This document shows positions 15,839 through 23,228 of a DNA stretch of 34,162 nt, one piece after another. Origin of the DNA: Anaerolineaceae bacterium. GTDB lineage: Bacteria > Chloroflexota > Anaerolineae > Anaerolineales > Villigracilaceae. The stretch is from NCBI GenBank assembly GCA_003598975.1, contig QZIJ01000140.1, forward strand, positions 1 to 34,162. Reading direction: 5' to 3'. A model generated the notes under the pieces. That model did not search any database. It had not been told where the DNA came from and saw only the letters and a program-made list of their open reading frames with translations. Within the stretch, counting starts at the first letter, position 1. The number at the start of each line of letters is the position of its first letter. The position numbers and the translations under genes were made by a program.

Positions 15839-16497
15839 ATGCTTCAAATCCAAATCGGTATCATCGTCGCTCCATCCGCCTGAAGGGATATGATTATTCG
15901 CGAGCGGGCGTGTATTTTGTCACCATCGTGACGTGGGGACGGTTAATGCTGTTCGGTAAAATAGAAAACGGGGAAATGAATATAAATCGGTATGGTGAAA
16001 TCGTTCAAAAATGGTGGAATGAAATCCCTGTCCATTTTCCAAATGTGGAAACAGGCGCGTTTGTCATCATGCCCAACCATGTCCATGGGATAATCATCAT
16101 TACCGATGAACGTAGGGGCACGGTCCCCGTGCCCTTTGACACAACCATCGCCCAACAAAAGGGTGAGGTGACCGCGCTGTCACAAAACAATGGGTATGGA
16201 ATCGAACAACAGGGCGGGGAGACCCCGCCCCTACAAAATAATGACATCGGTGAAACGGCACAGGGCGAGAGAACCTCGCCCCTACGAAAACCGACGTTGG
16301 GGCAAATTGTGGCATATTTCAAATATAAATCGACTAAGGAAATCAATGTAATGGATGGAGGACGAATCCAGAAATTGTGGCAGCGCAATTATTACGAGCA
16401 CATCGTTCGCAATGAACACGAAATGGAAAATATCTGGAACTACATCGAATCTAATCCCGCCATGTGGGCAACGGATGATGAAAACCCCAATAAATAA
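15835..16497 (+). CDS. REP-associated-type tyrosine transposase (Y1 family)
   Basis: A 220-residue single-stranded DNA transposase of the IS200/Y1 group. The HUH metal motif is MPNHVHG (His82, His84) and the likely catalytic Tyr is in RNYYEHIVR (186/187). The N-terminus RRSIRLKGYDYSRAGVYFVT and C-terminus WNYIESNPAMW are typical of RAYTs. Residues 93-151, between the HUH strand and TLGQIVAYFKYKSTKEIN, are a low-complexity insert coded by four similar units in the same frame, each with GGGC/GCCC-type inverted arms. The start is GTG, overlapping the previous stop. No IS ends are recognised. It ends at a strong terminator. Confidence 0.85.
   Translation: MNASNPNRYHRRSIRLKGYDYSRAGVYFVTIVTWGRLMLFGKIENGEMNINRYGEIVQKWWNEIPVHFPNVETGAFVIMPNHVHGIIIITDERRGTVPVPFDTTIAQQKGEVTALSQNNGYGIEQQGGETPPLQNNDIGETAQGERTSPLRKPTLGQIVAYFKYKSTKEINVMDGGRIQKLWQRNYYEHIVRNEHEMENIWNYIESNPAMWATDDENPNK
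16114..16286 (+). repeat. Four in-frame palindromic units inside the transposase gene
   Basis: Units begin at 16114, 16159, 16210 and 16261, spaced 45, 51 and 51 bases, all in the same codon phase. Three have clear arms: GGGCACGG/CCGTGCCC (16116-16134), GGGCGGGG/CCCCGCCC (16212-16230) and GGGCGAG/CTCGCCC (16263-16281); the second is degenerate. Units 3 and 4 share CGCCCCTAC after the arm. They code for RGTVPVPF, KGEVTALSQ, GGETPPLQ and GERTSPLR. Confidence 0.8.
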
Positions 16498-16531
16498 AAC
16501 ACGGCCTCCGAATTCTTCGGAGGCCGTGTTT
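16497..16531. terminator. Bidirectional terminator between transposase and hsp20
   Basis: 16-bp exact arms AAACACGGCCTCCGAA (16497-16512) and its reverse complement (16516-16531) with a three-base loop. The A-tract and T-tract serve both converging genes. Confidence 0.9.
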
Positions 16532-16563
16532 ACCTGTGTACGTGTTTACCTGTCTACCTTCCC

Positions 16564-17004
16564 CTACTTTGCCTTCACTGTGATCATCTTCGGCTTGACC
16601 TCTTCCGCCTTGGGCAGGGTGATGGTCAGGATGCCGTTTTCGAACTCGGCCTTGGCCTTGTCAGGGACGACCGCGGTCGGGAGGGGGAAGGTGCGCTCGA
16701 AGGCGCCGTAGCGCTGTTCGCGCAGGTGGTAAGCCTTTTCCTTCTTCTCTTCCTCCTGCTTGAACTCGCCCTTGAGCGACAGCATGTCGCCGGTGATGGA
16801 GATTTGCACATCATCGGACTTCATGCCGGGCAGGGAGGCCTTCACAACCACCTCATCGTCGGTCTGGTACAGGTCCACAGCGGGAACCTGCCAGCCGCCC
16901 GTCGCGCCCGCGGACGGAGTGAACGCGTCATTGAAGAGGCGGTCCATCGCTTCGCGCAGGGTGATCATCTCGCGCATCGGTTCAAAACGGATAAGATTGG
17001 ACAT
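16564..17004 (-). CDS. Small heat-shock protein Hsp20
   Basis: A 146-residue alpha-crystallin-type chaperone that holds unfolding proteins in soluble oligomers. A short N-terminal arm (MREMITLREAMDRLFNDAF) is followed by the crystallin domain: VPAVDLYQTDDEVVVKASLPG, ERTFPLP and the diagnostic AEFENGILTITLPK. The short tail ITVKAK ends the protein, and no clear I-x-I motif follows. AAGGAG is six bases before the ATG. A promoter with an inverted repeat in its spacer lies upstream, so regulation by a repressor is likely. Confidence 0.93.
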   Translation of the reverse strand: MSNLIRFEPMREMITLREAMDRLFNDAFTPSAGATGGWQVPAVDLYQTDDEVVVKASLPGMKSDDVQISITGDMLSLKGEFKQEEEKKEKAYHLREQRYGAFERTFPLPTAVVPDKAKAEFENGILTITLPKAEEVKPKMITVKAK

Positions 17005-17051
17005 AGCAGACTCCTTTCTTGTGTGAGTGGTTTTGGTTTTACGCCCCTTAA

Positions 17052-17086
17052 TTTAAACAGCCTGCGTTAAAAAAACGCAAGCTGTT
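17052..17086 (-). promoter_or_regulatory. hsp20 promoter with inverted repeat across the spacer
   Basis: On the minus strand TTGCGT (17080-17075), a 17-base spacer and TTTAAA (17057-17052) form a plausible promoter. An inverted repeat of 13-bp arms with one mismatch (17056-17086) covers the spacer and both hexamers in part, with a five-base A/T loop. It is not the CIRCE sequence. It may be an operator for heat-shock control. Confidence 0.5.
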
Positions 17087-17127
17087 CGTAAAAATTCTGT
17101 CAGAGATTTTTGGGTACTGAATTTTTT

Positions 17128-17264
17128 CAAACACGAAGGACACAAAGGAAATACGCTTGATGGCACGGCCAATTTCCTCCGGCTAGGAAACTCCAGGATT
17201 GAAGGCCCATTGCCGAAATCATCAGGCAACCCACCTTCGTTGCCTTTGTGTCCTTTGTGTTTAA
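17128..17264. repeat. CACAAAG-family palindrome with a 94-base insert
   Basis: The arms 17127-17148 and 17243-17264 match in 20 of 22 positions as reverse complements. The loop of about 94 bases holds no gene. It occupies most of the 265-base gap between hsp20 and the response regulator and may serve as the end of the signalling operon. Confidence 0.7.
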
Positions 17265-17269
17265 CGAAT

Positions 17270-17983
17270 TTACTTCCTCCGAAAATCCACAAACCGATAC
17301 CCCACCCCTCGCTCTGTGAGAATGTACTTCGGGTTGGCGGGGTCTTTCTCCAGTTTCTGGCGCAGGTAGTTGATGTAAAGGCGGACATAGTGCGGTTCGT
17401 CACGGTATTCGTAGCCCCAGACCTTTTGCAGTAACTGGTCGTGCGAGACCACCCAGCCGGTGTTCTGGACGAGGTGATAGAGCAGGCGGTATTCGGTGGG
17501 ACGCAGTTTGACGAGTTTGCCCTCCAGCCAGATCTCGCGGCGGTCGAAGTCAATTTTGAGGCGGTCATCCACCTCGATCAGTTCGTGCATGGAGCCGGTC
17601 GCGCCCTCCGTGCGGCGCAACACCGCCTTGATGCGGCTGACGAGTTCGCGCGCGCTGAATGGCTTGGTGACGTAGTCGTCCGCGCCGAGTTCGAGGCCGC
17701 GCACGCGGTCATCCTCCTCGCCCTTGGCGGTGAGCATGATGACCGGGACGTTGGTAAACTCGCGCAAGGTCTCCAGCACATCGAAACCGTCCACGTCGGG
17801 CATCATCACATCGAGCAGGATGATGTCGGGATTCACATCGCGGAGTTTGCTGATGGCCTGTTTGCCGTTGTTGGCCTCCGAGACGATGAAGCCATCGTGT
17901 TCCAGGTTCATGCGGATGAAGCGAATCATGCGCTCCTCATCGTCCACGACGAGGATTTTTCTGCGGTCGAAATCTTCGGGCAT
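17270..17983 (-). CDS. OmpR/PhoB-family response regulator
   Basis: A 237-residue two-domain regulator. The receiver (about 8-122) has the acidic pair VVDDEE, the phospho-Asp in [10 protein letters not shown], the Thr in VIMLTAKG and Lys in [10 protein letters not shown]. The winged-helix domain (about 135-232) ends with [17 protein letters not shown] and RGVGYRF, typical of PhoB-type DNA binding. No histidine kinase is nearby. It is the last gene of an operon led by a Ser/Thr kinase, so control by that kinase, or by an unlinked His kinase, is possible (inference). Four bases separate it from the small gene upstream. Confidence 0.93.
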   Translation of the reverse strand: MPEDFDRRKILVVDDEERMIRFIRMNLEHDGFIVSEANNGKQAISKLRDVNPDIILLDVMMPDVDGFDVLETLREFTNVPVIMLTAKGEEDDRVRGLELGADDYVTKPFSARELVSRIKAVLRRTEGATGSMHELIEVDDRLKIDFDRREIWLEGKLVKLRPTEYRLLYHLVQNTGWVVSHDQLLQKVWGYEYRDEPHYVRLYINYLRQKLEKDPANPKYILTERGVGYRFVDFRRK

Positions 17984-17987
17984 GGGA

Positions 17988-18230
17988 CTATTCCCTCACG
18001 AAACTGACGATCTGTTCGGCTTCCTCGCCGCTCAGGACTTCCACGAAACTGATACGTTCGAGCGGCCAGATGACCTTGATGGCGCGCGAGTCGATGTAAT
18101 GGATGTCTTTTCCGTCGCGGCGGCGCGGGTTCATGACGGTGATGACCGTATCGCTGGCCTTGGGCAATTCCTCCACTTCGCCCGCAATCGGCTCTTCACC
18201 TGCAATATGGAGCAAAATAATGTGAGACAT
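17988..18230 (-). CDS. 80-residue protein of the signalling operon, unknown
   Basis: A small acidic protein with no membrane segment. It begins [19 protein letters not shown] and contains [15 protein letters not shown] and a C-terminal [19 protein letters not shown]. The short beta-rich run and Arg/Asp patch suggest a compact Sm-like or beta-barrel fold, but I do not recognise it. It sits 4 bases before the response regulator and 20 bases after the FHA gene, so it is a genuine operon member. Confidence 0.7.
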   Translation of the reverse strand: MSHIILLHIAGEEPIAGEVEELPKASDTVITVMNPRRRDGKDIHYIDSRAIKVIWPLERISFVEVLSGEEAEQIVSFVRE

Positions 18231-18250
18231 GGGTTCCCTTTCAGGGTCGG

Positions 18251-18751
18251 TTAGCGGAGCAAGATCTGAAATTTGAATTTTCCGAGCGCCACCACATCGC
18301 CGTGGTTGAGCAGGCGCTCGCTGTTCGACGCCAGGCGCTTGCCATTGACGTAGGTGCCGTTGGCCGACCCGAGATCCATGACGGTGACGCGTTTGCCGTC
18401 CCGTTTGATCAGCGCGTGGATGCGCGACACGCCCGCGGCGTAGGCCTGATGCGGCGACAGGTCCAGGTCTGGGACGACCGGTTGGCCCTCGCCGAGACGT
18501 CCCAGCGTGTATTCGTTGCGGTCAGCCAGCGATAGAATCTGGCCGCTGTCCATCAAATGCAGGGAGGCCCAGGCGTTGTCGGTGATGGGTTTGGGGATGG
18601 AGACGGGCTTTCCGCGGTCAGTGGAGGGGGCGACTTTGTCGGTGCGGATGGACTGGGTGGCGATTTCGCCGGCGGCCAGTTGCGCGCCGCATTCCGCGCA
18701 GAAGATGGCGCCCGGCGGGTTTTTGTGCAGGCAGTTTTTACAAAGGATCAT
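18251..18751 (-). CDS. Zinc-ribbon/FHA-domain phosphothreonine reader
   Basis: A 166-residue protein. Cys4, Cys7, Cys18 and Cys21 form an N-terminal zinc ribbon of the FCAECGAQL type, then a linker, then an FHA domain (about 80-166) with YTLGR, the SRIHA phosphate contact and DLGSANGTYVNGKRL. FHA domains bind phosphothreonine, so this is the natural reader of the kinase two genes upstream of its partner. Its ATG overlaps the stop of the J/vWA gene by four bases. Confidence 0.88.
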   Translation of the reverse strand: MILCKNCLHKNPPGAIFCAECGAQLAAGEIATQSIRTDKVAPSTDRGKPVSIPKPITDNAWASLHLMDSGQILSLADRNEYTLGRLGEGQPVVPDLDLSPHQAYAAGVSRIHALIKRDGKRVTVMDLGSANGTYVNGKRLASNSERLLNHGDVVALGKFKFQILLR

Positions 18752-20223
18752 CCCGGAACCTCTCCCTCTTGCATGAATAGTGCGCGGGTCGCATATTTGA
18801 TCTCCTTTTCGCCGCTGAGCGAAAAAGTGCGTTTGCGCTGGATATTTTCGGCTTCCAACAGGACGGTGTTGGCCAGGTCGCGATGTCCCTGCTCGAGCAG
18901 GTGGACGGCCAGGCTTTTCAGCGAGCGGGTGGCTTTGTCATATTCGCCGGCCTGCGCTTCGTCGCGGGCGCGTTCTTGCATTCGATATAGCGTTAACCGC
19001 GAGAGCGCCTGCAGGATGGCAGGCGGGGGCAGGGCAACAGCAGGTTCATCGGCGGTTTCAGTTTGGATTCGGATGCGGATGGGGGACAGGGGCGTGGGAC
19101 GCGCCGCCATGGCAATCTTCAATGCGCCATCCAGCAGGAGCGTGCGATCTTCTTTGAGTGCGGAGGGTTGCACCAGGAATTCGAACAACACGCTCAATCC
19201 AGTATCTCGCAGGATGGCGCCCAGCGGTGTGGTTTTGTCGAATAGCAACGGTCCGCTTTCGGGCTGGGTACGGAAGGCATAATTTACCTGAACGCCTTCT
19301 GCGAGTGCCCCTTCCAGGGTTACTTCCTCGGCCAGGACGCTCGTGAGTTCGTGGAATTTTTCGGCCAGCAGTTTTTGTATATCCTGCGGGCGCGCAATAT
19401 AACGGCTGGTGTTGCCTGTGCGGCTTGCCATCTGATCGAGGAAGGCATCGTTCCAGTCGGTGCCGATGCCCATCACGCTGATGCCGATCCCCTCCCGCGA
19501 GGCCTGTTCCGCGAGGTTGAGGCAGGCTTCTTCGTCACCGTAGGTGTGACCGTCGGTGAGCAGGATGACCTGGTTGACGCGTCGCGCGTCCCGTCCGCGG
19601 CGGACTTCGTTCAGGCCGCTTTGCAGTCCCTGAAACAGTTCGGTCGCGCCGCGCGCCTGAATGTCGCGAATGCGCGACTCGAGTTTCAGCCGGTCGTTTT
19701 GATACGAAGCGGGGATGATGACATCCGCCCGGTCACTGAAGGCGACTACGCTGAAGATGTCCTCGGCGCGCAGATCACGCAGGAATTGGATGGCGGCCGC
19801 CTTGAGCAGGTCCATCTTCGCGTCTTTCATGGATGTGGAGCGGTCCAGCACCAGGCAGACGTTTAGCGGCGGGACGGGAAGCGACTGTCCTTCATTTCGG
19901 GCGCGCAAATTTACCAGCACGTACATTAATTGCGCTTCATCCAAACGGACAAGATGAGGGCGGCTGTACAAGATCTCGTGAAGGATGGGACTTTCGGGCG
20001 TTTCTTCCTTTGGAAGCGTCGCATCGTAGGCCTTACGCCGTTTTGGGTTGGAAAGCGTCTCGTAAGCCTGCTGGACTTCGAGGAATATCTCCGTTTCACC
20101 GGGCGCCTGGTTCTTGTCGGGGTGCAAGTGCTGCGCGGCCTCAACGTAGGCGCGTTTAACCTCCTCTGGCGTTGCATCCCGTAAAAGGCCGAGAATGGCA
20201 TAATAATCAGGCGTTTGACCCAT
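18748..20223 (-). CDS. J-domain/von Willebrand A-domain fusion protein
   Basis: A 491-residue protein. Residues 1-70 are a J domain with the Hsp70-stimulating HPD (34-36) in AAQHLHPDKN. Residues about 120-295 are a vWA domain with an intact MIDAS: DRSTS (Asp127, Ser129, Ser131), ARGATELFQGL and LLTDG. The remainder, rich in beta strands then helices, is like the C-terminal parts of vWA proteins of the inter-alpha-inhibitor type. It could link a DnaK chaperone to a metal-dependent protein contact. A J domain fused to a vWA domain is unusual. It lies 7 bases after the phosphatase gene. Confidence 0.85.
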   Translation of the reverse strand: MGQTPDYYAILGLLRDATPEEVKRAYVEAAQHLHPDKNQAPGETEIFLEVQQAYETLSNPKRRKAYDATLPKEETPESPILHEILYSRPHLVRLDEAQLMYVLVNLRARNEGQSLPVPPLNVCLVLDRSTSMKDAKMDLLKAAAIQFLRDLRAEDIFSVVAFSDRADVIIPASYQNDRLKLESRIRDIQARGATELFQGLQSGLNEVRRGRDARRVNQVILLTDGHTYGDEEACLNLAEQASREGIGISVMGIGTDWNDAFLDQMASRTGNTSRYIARPQDIQKLLAEKFHELTSVLAEEVTLEGALAEGVQVNYAFRTQPESGPLLFDKTTPLGAILRDTGLSVLFEFLVQPSALKEDRTLLLDGALKIAMAARPTPLSPIRIRIQTETADEPAVALPPPAILQALSRLTLYRMQERARDEAQAGEYDKATRSLKSLAVHLLEQGHRDLANTVLLEAENIQRKRTFSLSGEKEIKYATRALFMQEGEVPG

Positions 20224-20230
20224 GCAAAAT

Positions 20231-21127
20231 TTACCCCAGTAGTTGAATTAGAACCACGCTGATGTTATCCGGGCCGCCTGCGGCATTTGCCGATGCGACC
20301 AGGTTCTGGCAGGCGCGTTGCAGGTTGGGCGACTCGCGGAAAGTGTGTAACACATCCTGTTCCGAGACCACGCCCCATAACCCGTCACTGCACAACATGA
20401 GTGTGCCTGCGCTGGGAAAGGGGATCGTAAAGATGTCAGGCTCGAGCCCTTCGCCCTGTCCGAGGGCGCGATAGAGCACGTTTCGGTGCGGATAGTTGGC
20501 GGCTTCGTCCGGGCTGATGTGACCGAGTTCCTCGAGACGCTTGACCAGCGAATGGTCCCGCGTGACCGGTTCGATGCGTCCGTCCGCGTAGATCATGTAG
20601 GCGCGGCTGTCGCCCACGTGGGCGATGGTCACCTGCTGGCCGAGGATCAACGCGGCGGTGAGCGTGGTTCCGCTGCCGGGCGCCTCGCGCTGGATTGTCT
20701 TTTGCGCTTCTCCCACAGCCGAAAGGATAATCTCCTGCAGTGACTCGTCCAGCGGTTCGGGTTTTAAGTTGAATAGGTAGGGATGGAACTTCCGCATGAT
20801 GGTCCCCGCCACTGTGCGGATGGCGGTGTTGCTCGCCACTTCGCCGAATTGATGCCCGCCCATACCATCGGCCACAATGTACAAGCCAAACGGTGTGTTG
20901 CCGCTGTTGCCTGCCAGAGTGGCGGTGATGGCCAGGATGCTGTCCTCGTTCAGGTCGCGCTGTTTGCCCACAGACTGTCCACAGGCCGAGATGAGTTGTT
21001 GGATGTCGGAGCGCGCGCTCGGACCGCTGATGATGGACTGGATCTGTTGTTCATCCAGCGGCGCGGTCGTGGCGGTATCCTGACGCGGGGCTGGCTTTTT
21101 GAATAACTTGCGGAAAAAATCAAGCAC
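20231..21127 (-). CDS. PP2C-family Ser/Thr phosphatase
   Basis: A 298-residue phosphatase. After a 45-residue extension, the metal-binding motifs are complete: RDLNEDS, VADGMGGHQFGE, GSGTTLTAA, IAHVGDSRAY, LCSDGLWGVV and GGPDNISVV. It is cytoplasmic, with no TM segment, unlike many PrpC/PstP-type enzymes. It would reverse phosphorylation by the kinase encoded 12 bases upstream, a standard pairing. The J/vWA gene follows after seven bases. Confidence 0.93.
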   Translation of the reverse strand: MLDFFRKLFKKPAPRQDTATTAPLDEQQIQSIISGPSARSDIQQLISACGQSVGKQRDLNEDSILAITATLAGNSGNTPFGLYIVADGMGGHQFGEVASNTAIRTVAGTIMRKFHPYLFNLKPEPLDESLQEIILSAVGEAQKTIQREAPGSGTTLTAALILGQQVTIAHVGDSRAYMIYADGRIEPVTRDHSLVKRLEELGHISPDEAANYPHRNVLYRALGQGEGLEPDIFTIPFPSAGTLMLCSDGLWGVVSEQDVLHTFRESPNLQRACQNLVASANAAGGPDNISVVLIQLLG

Positions 21128-21139
21128 GGCGGACTCCTT

Positions 21140-22990
21140 CTAAGCGAGCAATGCGTACACCTGATGGTCGGTGGAACCGATGTAAACGATATCGTCGTAC
21201 ACGAGCGGCGAACCGGTGATGGGCCCTTTGGTGGCATATTTCCAGCGCAGGCGTCCGCTTCGATATTCGAGACAGTAGATTTGCCCGTCCACTGAACCAC
21301 AGTAGACGGAATCCTTGTAGATGACCGGCGAACCGCTGACCTGATGCTCGGTGCGGAAGCGCCACAGTTCGCGCGCGCTCTGGGTTTCGATGGCGTAGAT
21401 GAACCCGTCCGCCGCGCCGGTGATGACGATGTTTTCCGCCACCGCGGGCGAGACGATGGAGCTCTTCCCCAAACGGAATCGCCAGAGGATCCATCCGTTG
21501 CGGGCGTCCAGCGCGTAGAGGGTGCTGTCCATGGATCCGAAATAGACCGCCTGCCCGGCCACGATGGGAGAGGAGGTGATGGCGCGTTTGGCCTGGAAGC
21601 GCCATTTCATTTCGCCGCGAAAATCAATGGTGTAGAAATCCCCGCTTTCATTGCCGACGTACACGAGTTCGTTGGCAACGAAGGGTGTCGAGCGGACGGA
21701 GGAGGAGGTTTCGAATTTCCAGGCGGCGCGGCCGGTGTTCAGGTTGACAGCGTGCAGGTGGTGATCGTCGGAGCCGATGAAGACATGTCCCTCGGCGACG
21801 CGCGGCGAGGAGCGGATGGGGCCATCGGTGTAGTAGGTCCACACCACCTTGCCCGAACGCGCGCCCACCACGTGCAGTCGCCTGTCCTCCGAGCCGAAGT
21901 AGACATTGCCTTCGTAGACGCCCGGCCGCGAAACGATTCCGCCATCGGTGGGATATTTCCACAGGAATTTCCCGTCGGCCGCGTTGAGCGCGTAGAGATT
22001 GTTATCGTAGGAACCGATGAAGAGCGTTCCCTGATGGATGGCGGGTGTGCCGCGAATCTCGTCTTCGCAGGTGAACGTCCACAGCGGTTTGACCGCGCTG
22101 GCCTGCAGGTTGGAGGTGGGCAGGTGCGAGAGCACACCCGTCTTTCGGCCGGCGCTCACCAACGCGTCCTTCATGTCGGCGGCGGAGGGGAAGCGTTCCT
22201 CCACGTTGTATTGGAGCGCGGTGGCGATGACCGTCTCCAGTTCGATGGAGACCGCAGGGTTCATCTTGCGGATGGGACGCTCGGCGAACGAGAAGGGCGG
22301 CTCGAGACGCGGGTCGCGGCGCGTCAACGCGTGGTGGAGGGTGGCGCCCAGGGCGTAGATGTCCGCCAGCGGGGTCGCGTCGCCGCGATATTGTTCGGGC
22401 GGGGAATAGCCCTCGGTGCCGATCATCGTCCCTTTGACTCCCGTCTGGAATGTCTTGGCGATGCCGAAGTCCACCAGGATCACATCCCCGTTGTGGTTGA
22501 TCATCACGTTGGAGGGTTTCATATCGCGGAAGATGATCGGGTCGGGGCTGTGCGAGTGGATGTAGGCCAGCACGTCGCACAGTTCGATACCCCATGCGAG
22601 CACCTGCTCTTCGGGCAGGAAACCGTCTGTATCGGTGATGATGGCTTCGAGATCCTTGCCGTGGATGAATTCGAGGACGAGGTAGGAGCGGTCGTCCTGC
22701 GAGAAGTAATCGTAAATGCGCGGGATGGAGGGATGGTTGAGCGTGGCGAGCAGGTTGGCTTCGCGCTCGAAGTTCTGGACGATGGTCTGGCGCACGAGCG
22801 GGTCGGGCGCGAGGTTGATCATTTCCTTCACGGCCACCAGTTTCACCACGTTGGGGAAGTGCAGGTCGCGGGCGCGATAAACCGAGCCCATGCCGCCTAC
22901 GCCGATCACTTCCTGGATCAGGTAGCGTTGGGAGAGTGTCGTGCCAGCCTGCAACTGCCGGCGGGGCGTGGAATTGTTCCCGTCATCCAA
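21140..22990 (-). CDS. Ser/Thr protein kinase with PQQ-type beta-propeller
   Basis: A soluble eukaryotic-like kinase, 616 residues from TTG 22990. Kinase motifs: IGVGGMGSVYRARD, Lys55 (VAVKEM), FRDMKPSN (Asp156; the usual His of HRD is Phe), DFG (174-176) and GTEGYSPPEQY. After about residue 300 there are around eight 39-40 residue repeats of the DNNLYALNAADGKFLWKY type, a PQQ/WD-like propeller ending at the C-terminus. There is no membrane segment, so the propeller is probably a cytoplasmic sensing or substrate-docking surface. A CTG at 23017 has AAGGAG eight bases upstream and may be the real start, adding nine residues. Confidence 0.9.
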   Translation of the reverse strand: MDDGNNSTPRRQLQAGTTLSQRYLIQEVIGVGGMGSVYRARDLHFPNVVKLVAVKEMINLAPDPLVRQTIVQNFEREANLLATLNHPSIPRIYDYFSQDDRSYLVLEFIHGKDLEAIITDTDGFLPEEQVLAWGIELCDVLAYIHSHSPDPIIFRDMKPSNVMINHNGDVILVDFGIAKTFQTGVKGTMIGTEGYSPPEQYRGDATPLADIYALGATLHHALTRRDPRLEPPFSFAERPIRKMNPAVSIELETVIATALQYNVEERFPSAADMKDALVSAGRKTGVLSHLPTSNLQASAVKPLWTFTCEDEIRGTPAIHQGTLFIGSYDNNLYALNAADGKFLWKYPTDGGIVSRPGVYEGNVYFGSEDRRLHVVGARSGKVVWTYYTDGPIRSSPRVAEGHVFIGSDDHHLHAVNLNTGRAAWKFETSSSVRSTPFVANELVYVGNESGDFYTIDFRGEMKWRFQAKRAITSSPIVAGQAVYFGSMDSTLYALDARNGWILWRFRLGKSSIVSPAVAENIVITGAADGFIYAIETQSARELWRFRTEHQVSGSPVIYKDSVYCGSVDGQIYCLEYRSGRLRWKYATKGPITGSPLVYDDIVYIGSTDHQVYALLA

Positions 22991-23037
22991 CGGCTGGGTG
23001 ATGTGATGCGTATCCAGAGGATATTCTCCTTATCAGG

Positions 23038-23066
23038 ATTATATTGTGCAAAGACGGGATTGGCAA
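23038..23066 (-). promoter_or_regulatory. Promoter of the kinase/phosphatase operon
   Basis: On the minus strand TTGCCA (23066-23061), a 17-base spacer and TATAAT (23043-23038). The predicted start near 23031 is followed at once by AAGGAG (23031-23026), so the leader is very short if translation starts at CTG 23017. Confidence 0.75.
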
Positions 23067-23228
23067 CTGTGCCATCCTTTGCCTTTCCCTTCATATTTGC
23101 AAGGGATGGGTTCCCGCCTCCATTCGGACCCGCGGCCGGTTTCTGCGCTGGAGGTTTCCGCGTCCTGAAAGCAGGTAATAAAAAGAGGAGTATAGCAGTC
23201 TTATTTGCAAATGAAATGAGGCTTTAAT

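Noticed and set aside
16114-16286. CRISPR-like array
   Set aside because: Units are palindromic, divergent, in codon phase within a transposase, and spacers are similar to one another; no cas genes are present.
16100-16315. Minus-strand frame with GARFSRP/GAGSPRP text
   Set aside because: Reverse translation of the palindromic units inside the transposase gene.
17005-17269. Possible small gene or RNA in the hsp20-regulator gap
   Set aside because: The gap is explained by the promoter and a repeat with long arms; no frame with a ribosome site was found.
21344-23227. A 627-codon open frame on the plus strand
   Set aside because: It lies wholly opposite the kinase gene, which has clear motifs along its length; the antisense translation is His/Asp/Gly-rich without domains.
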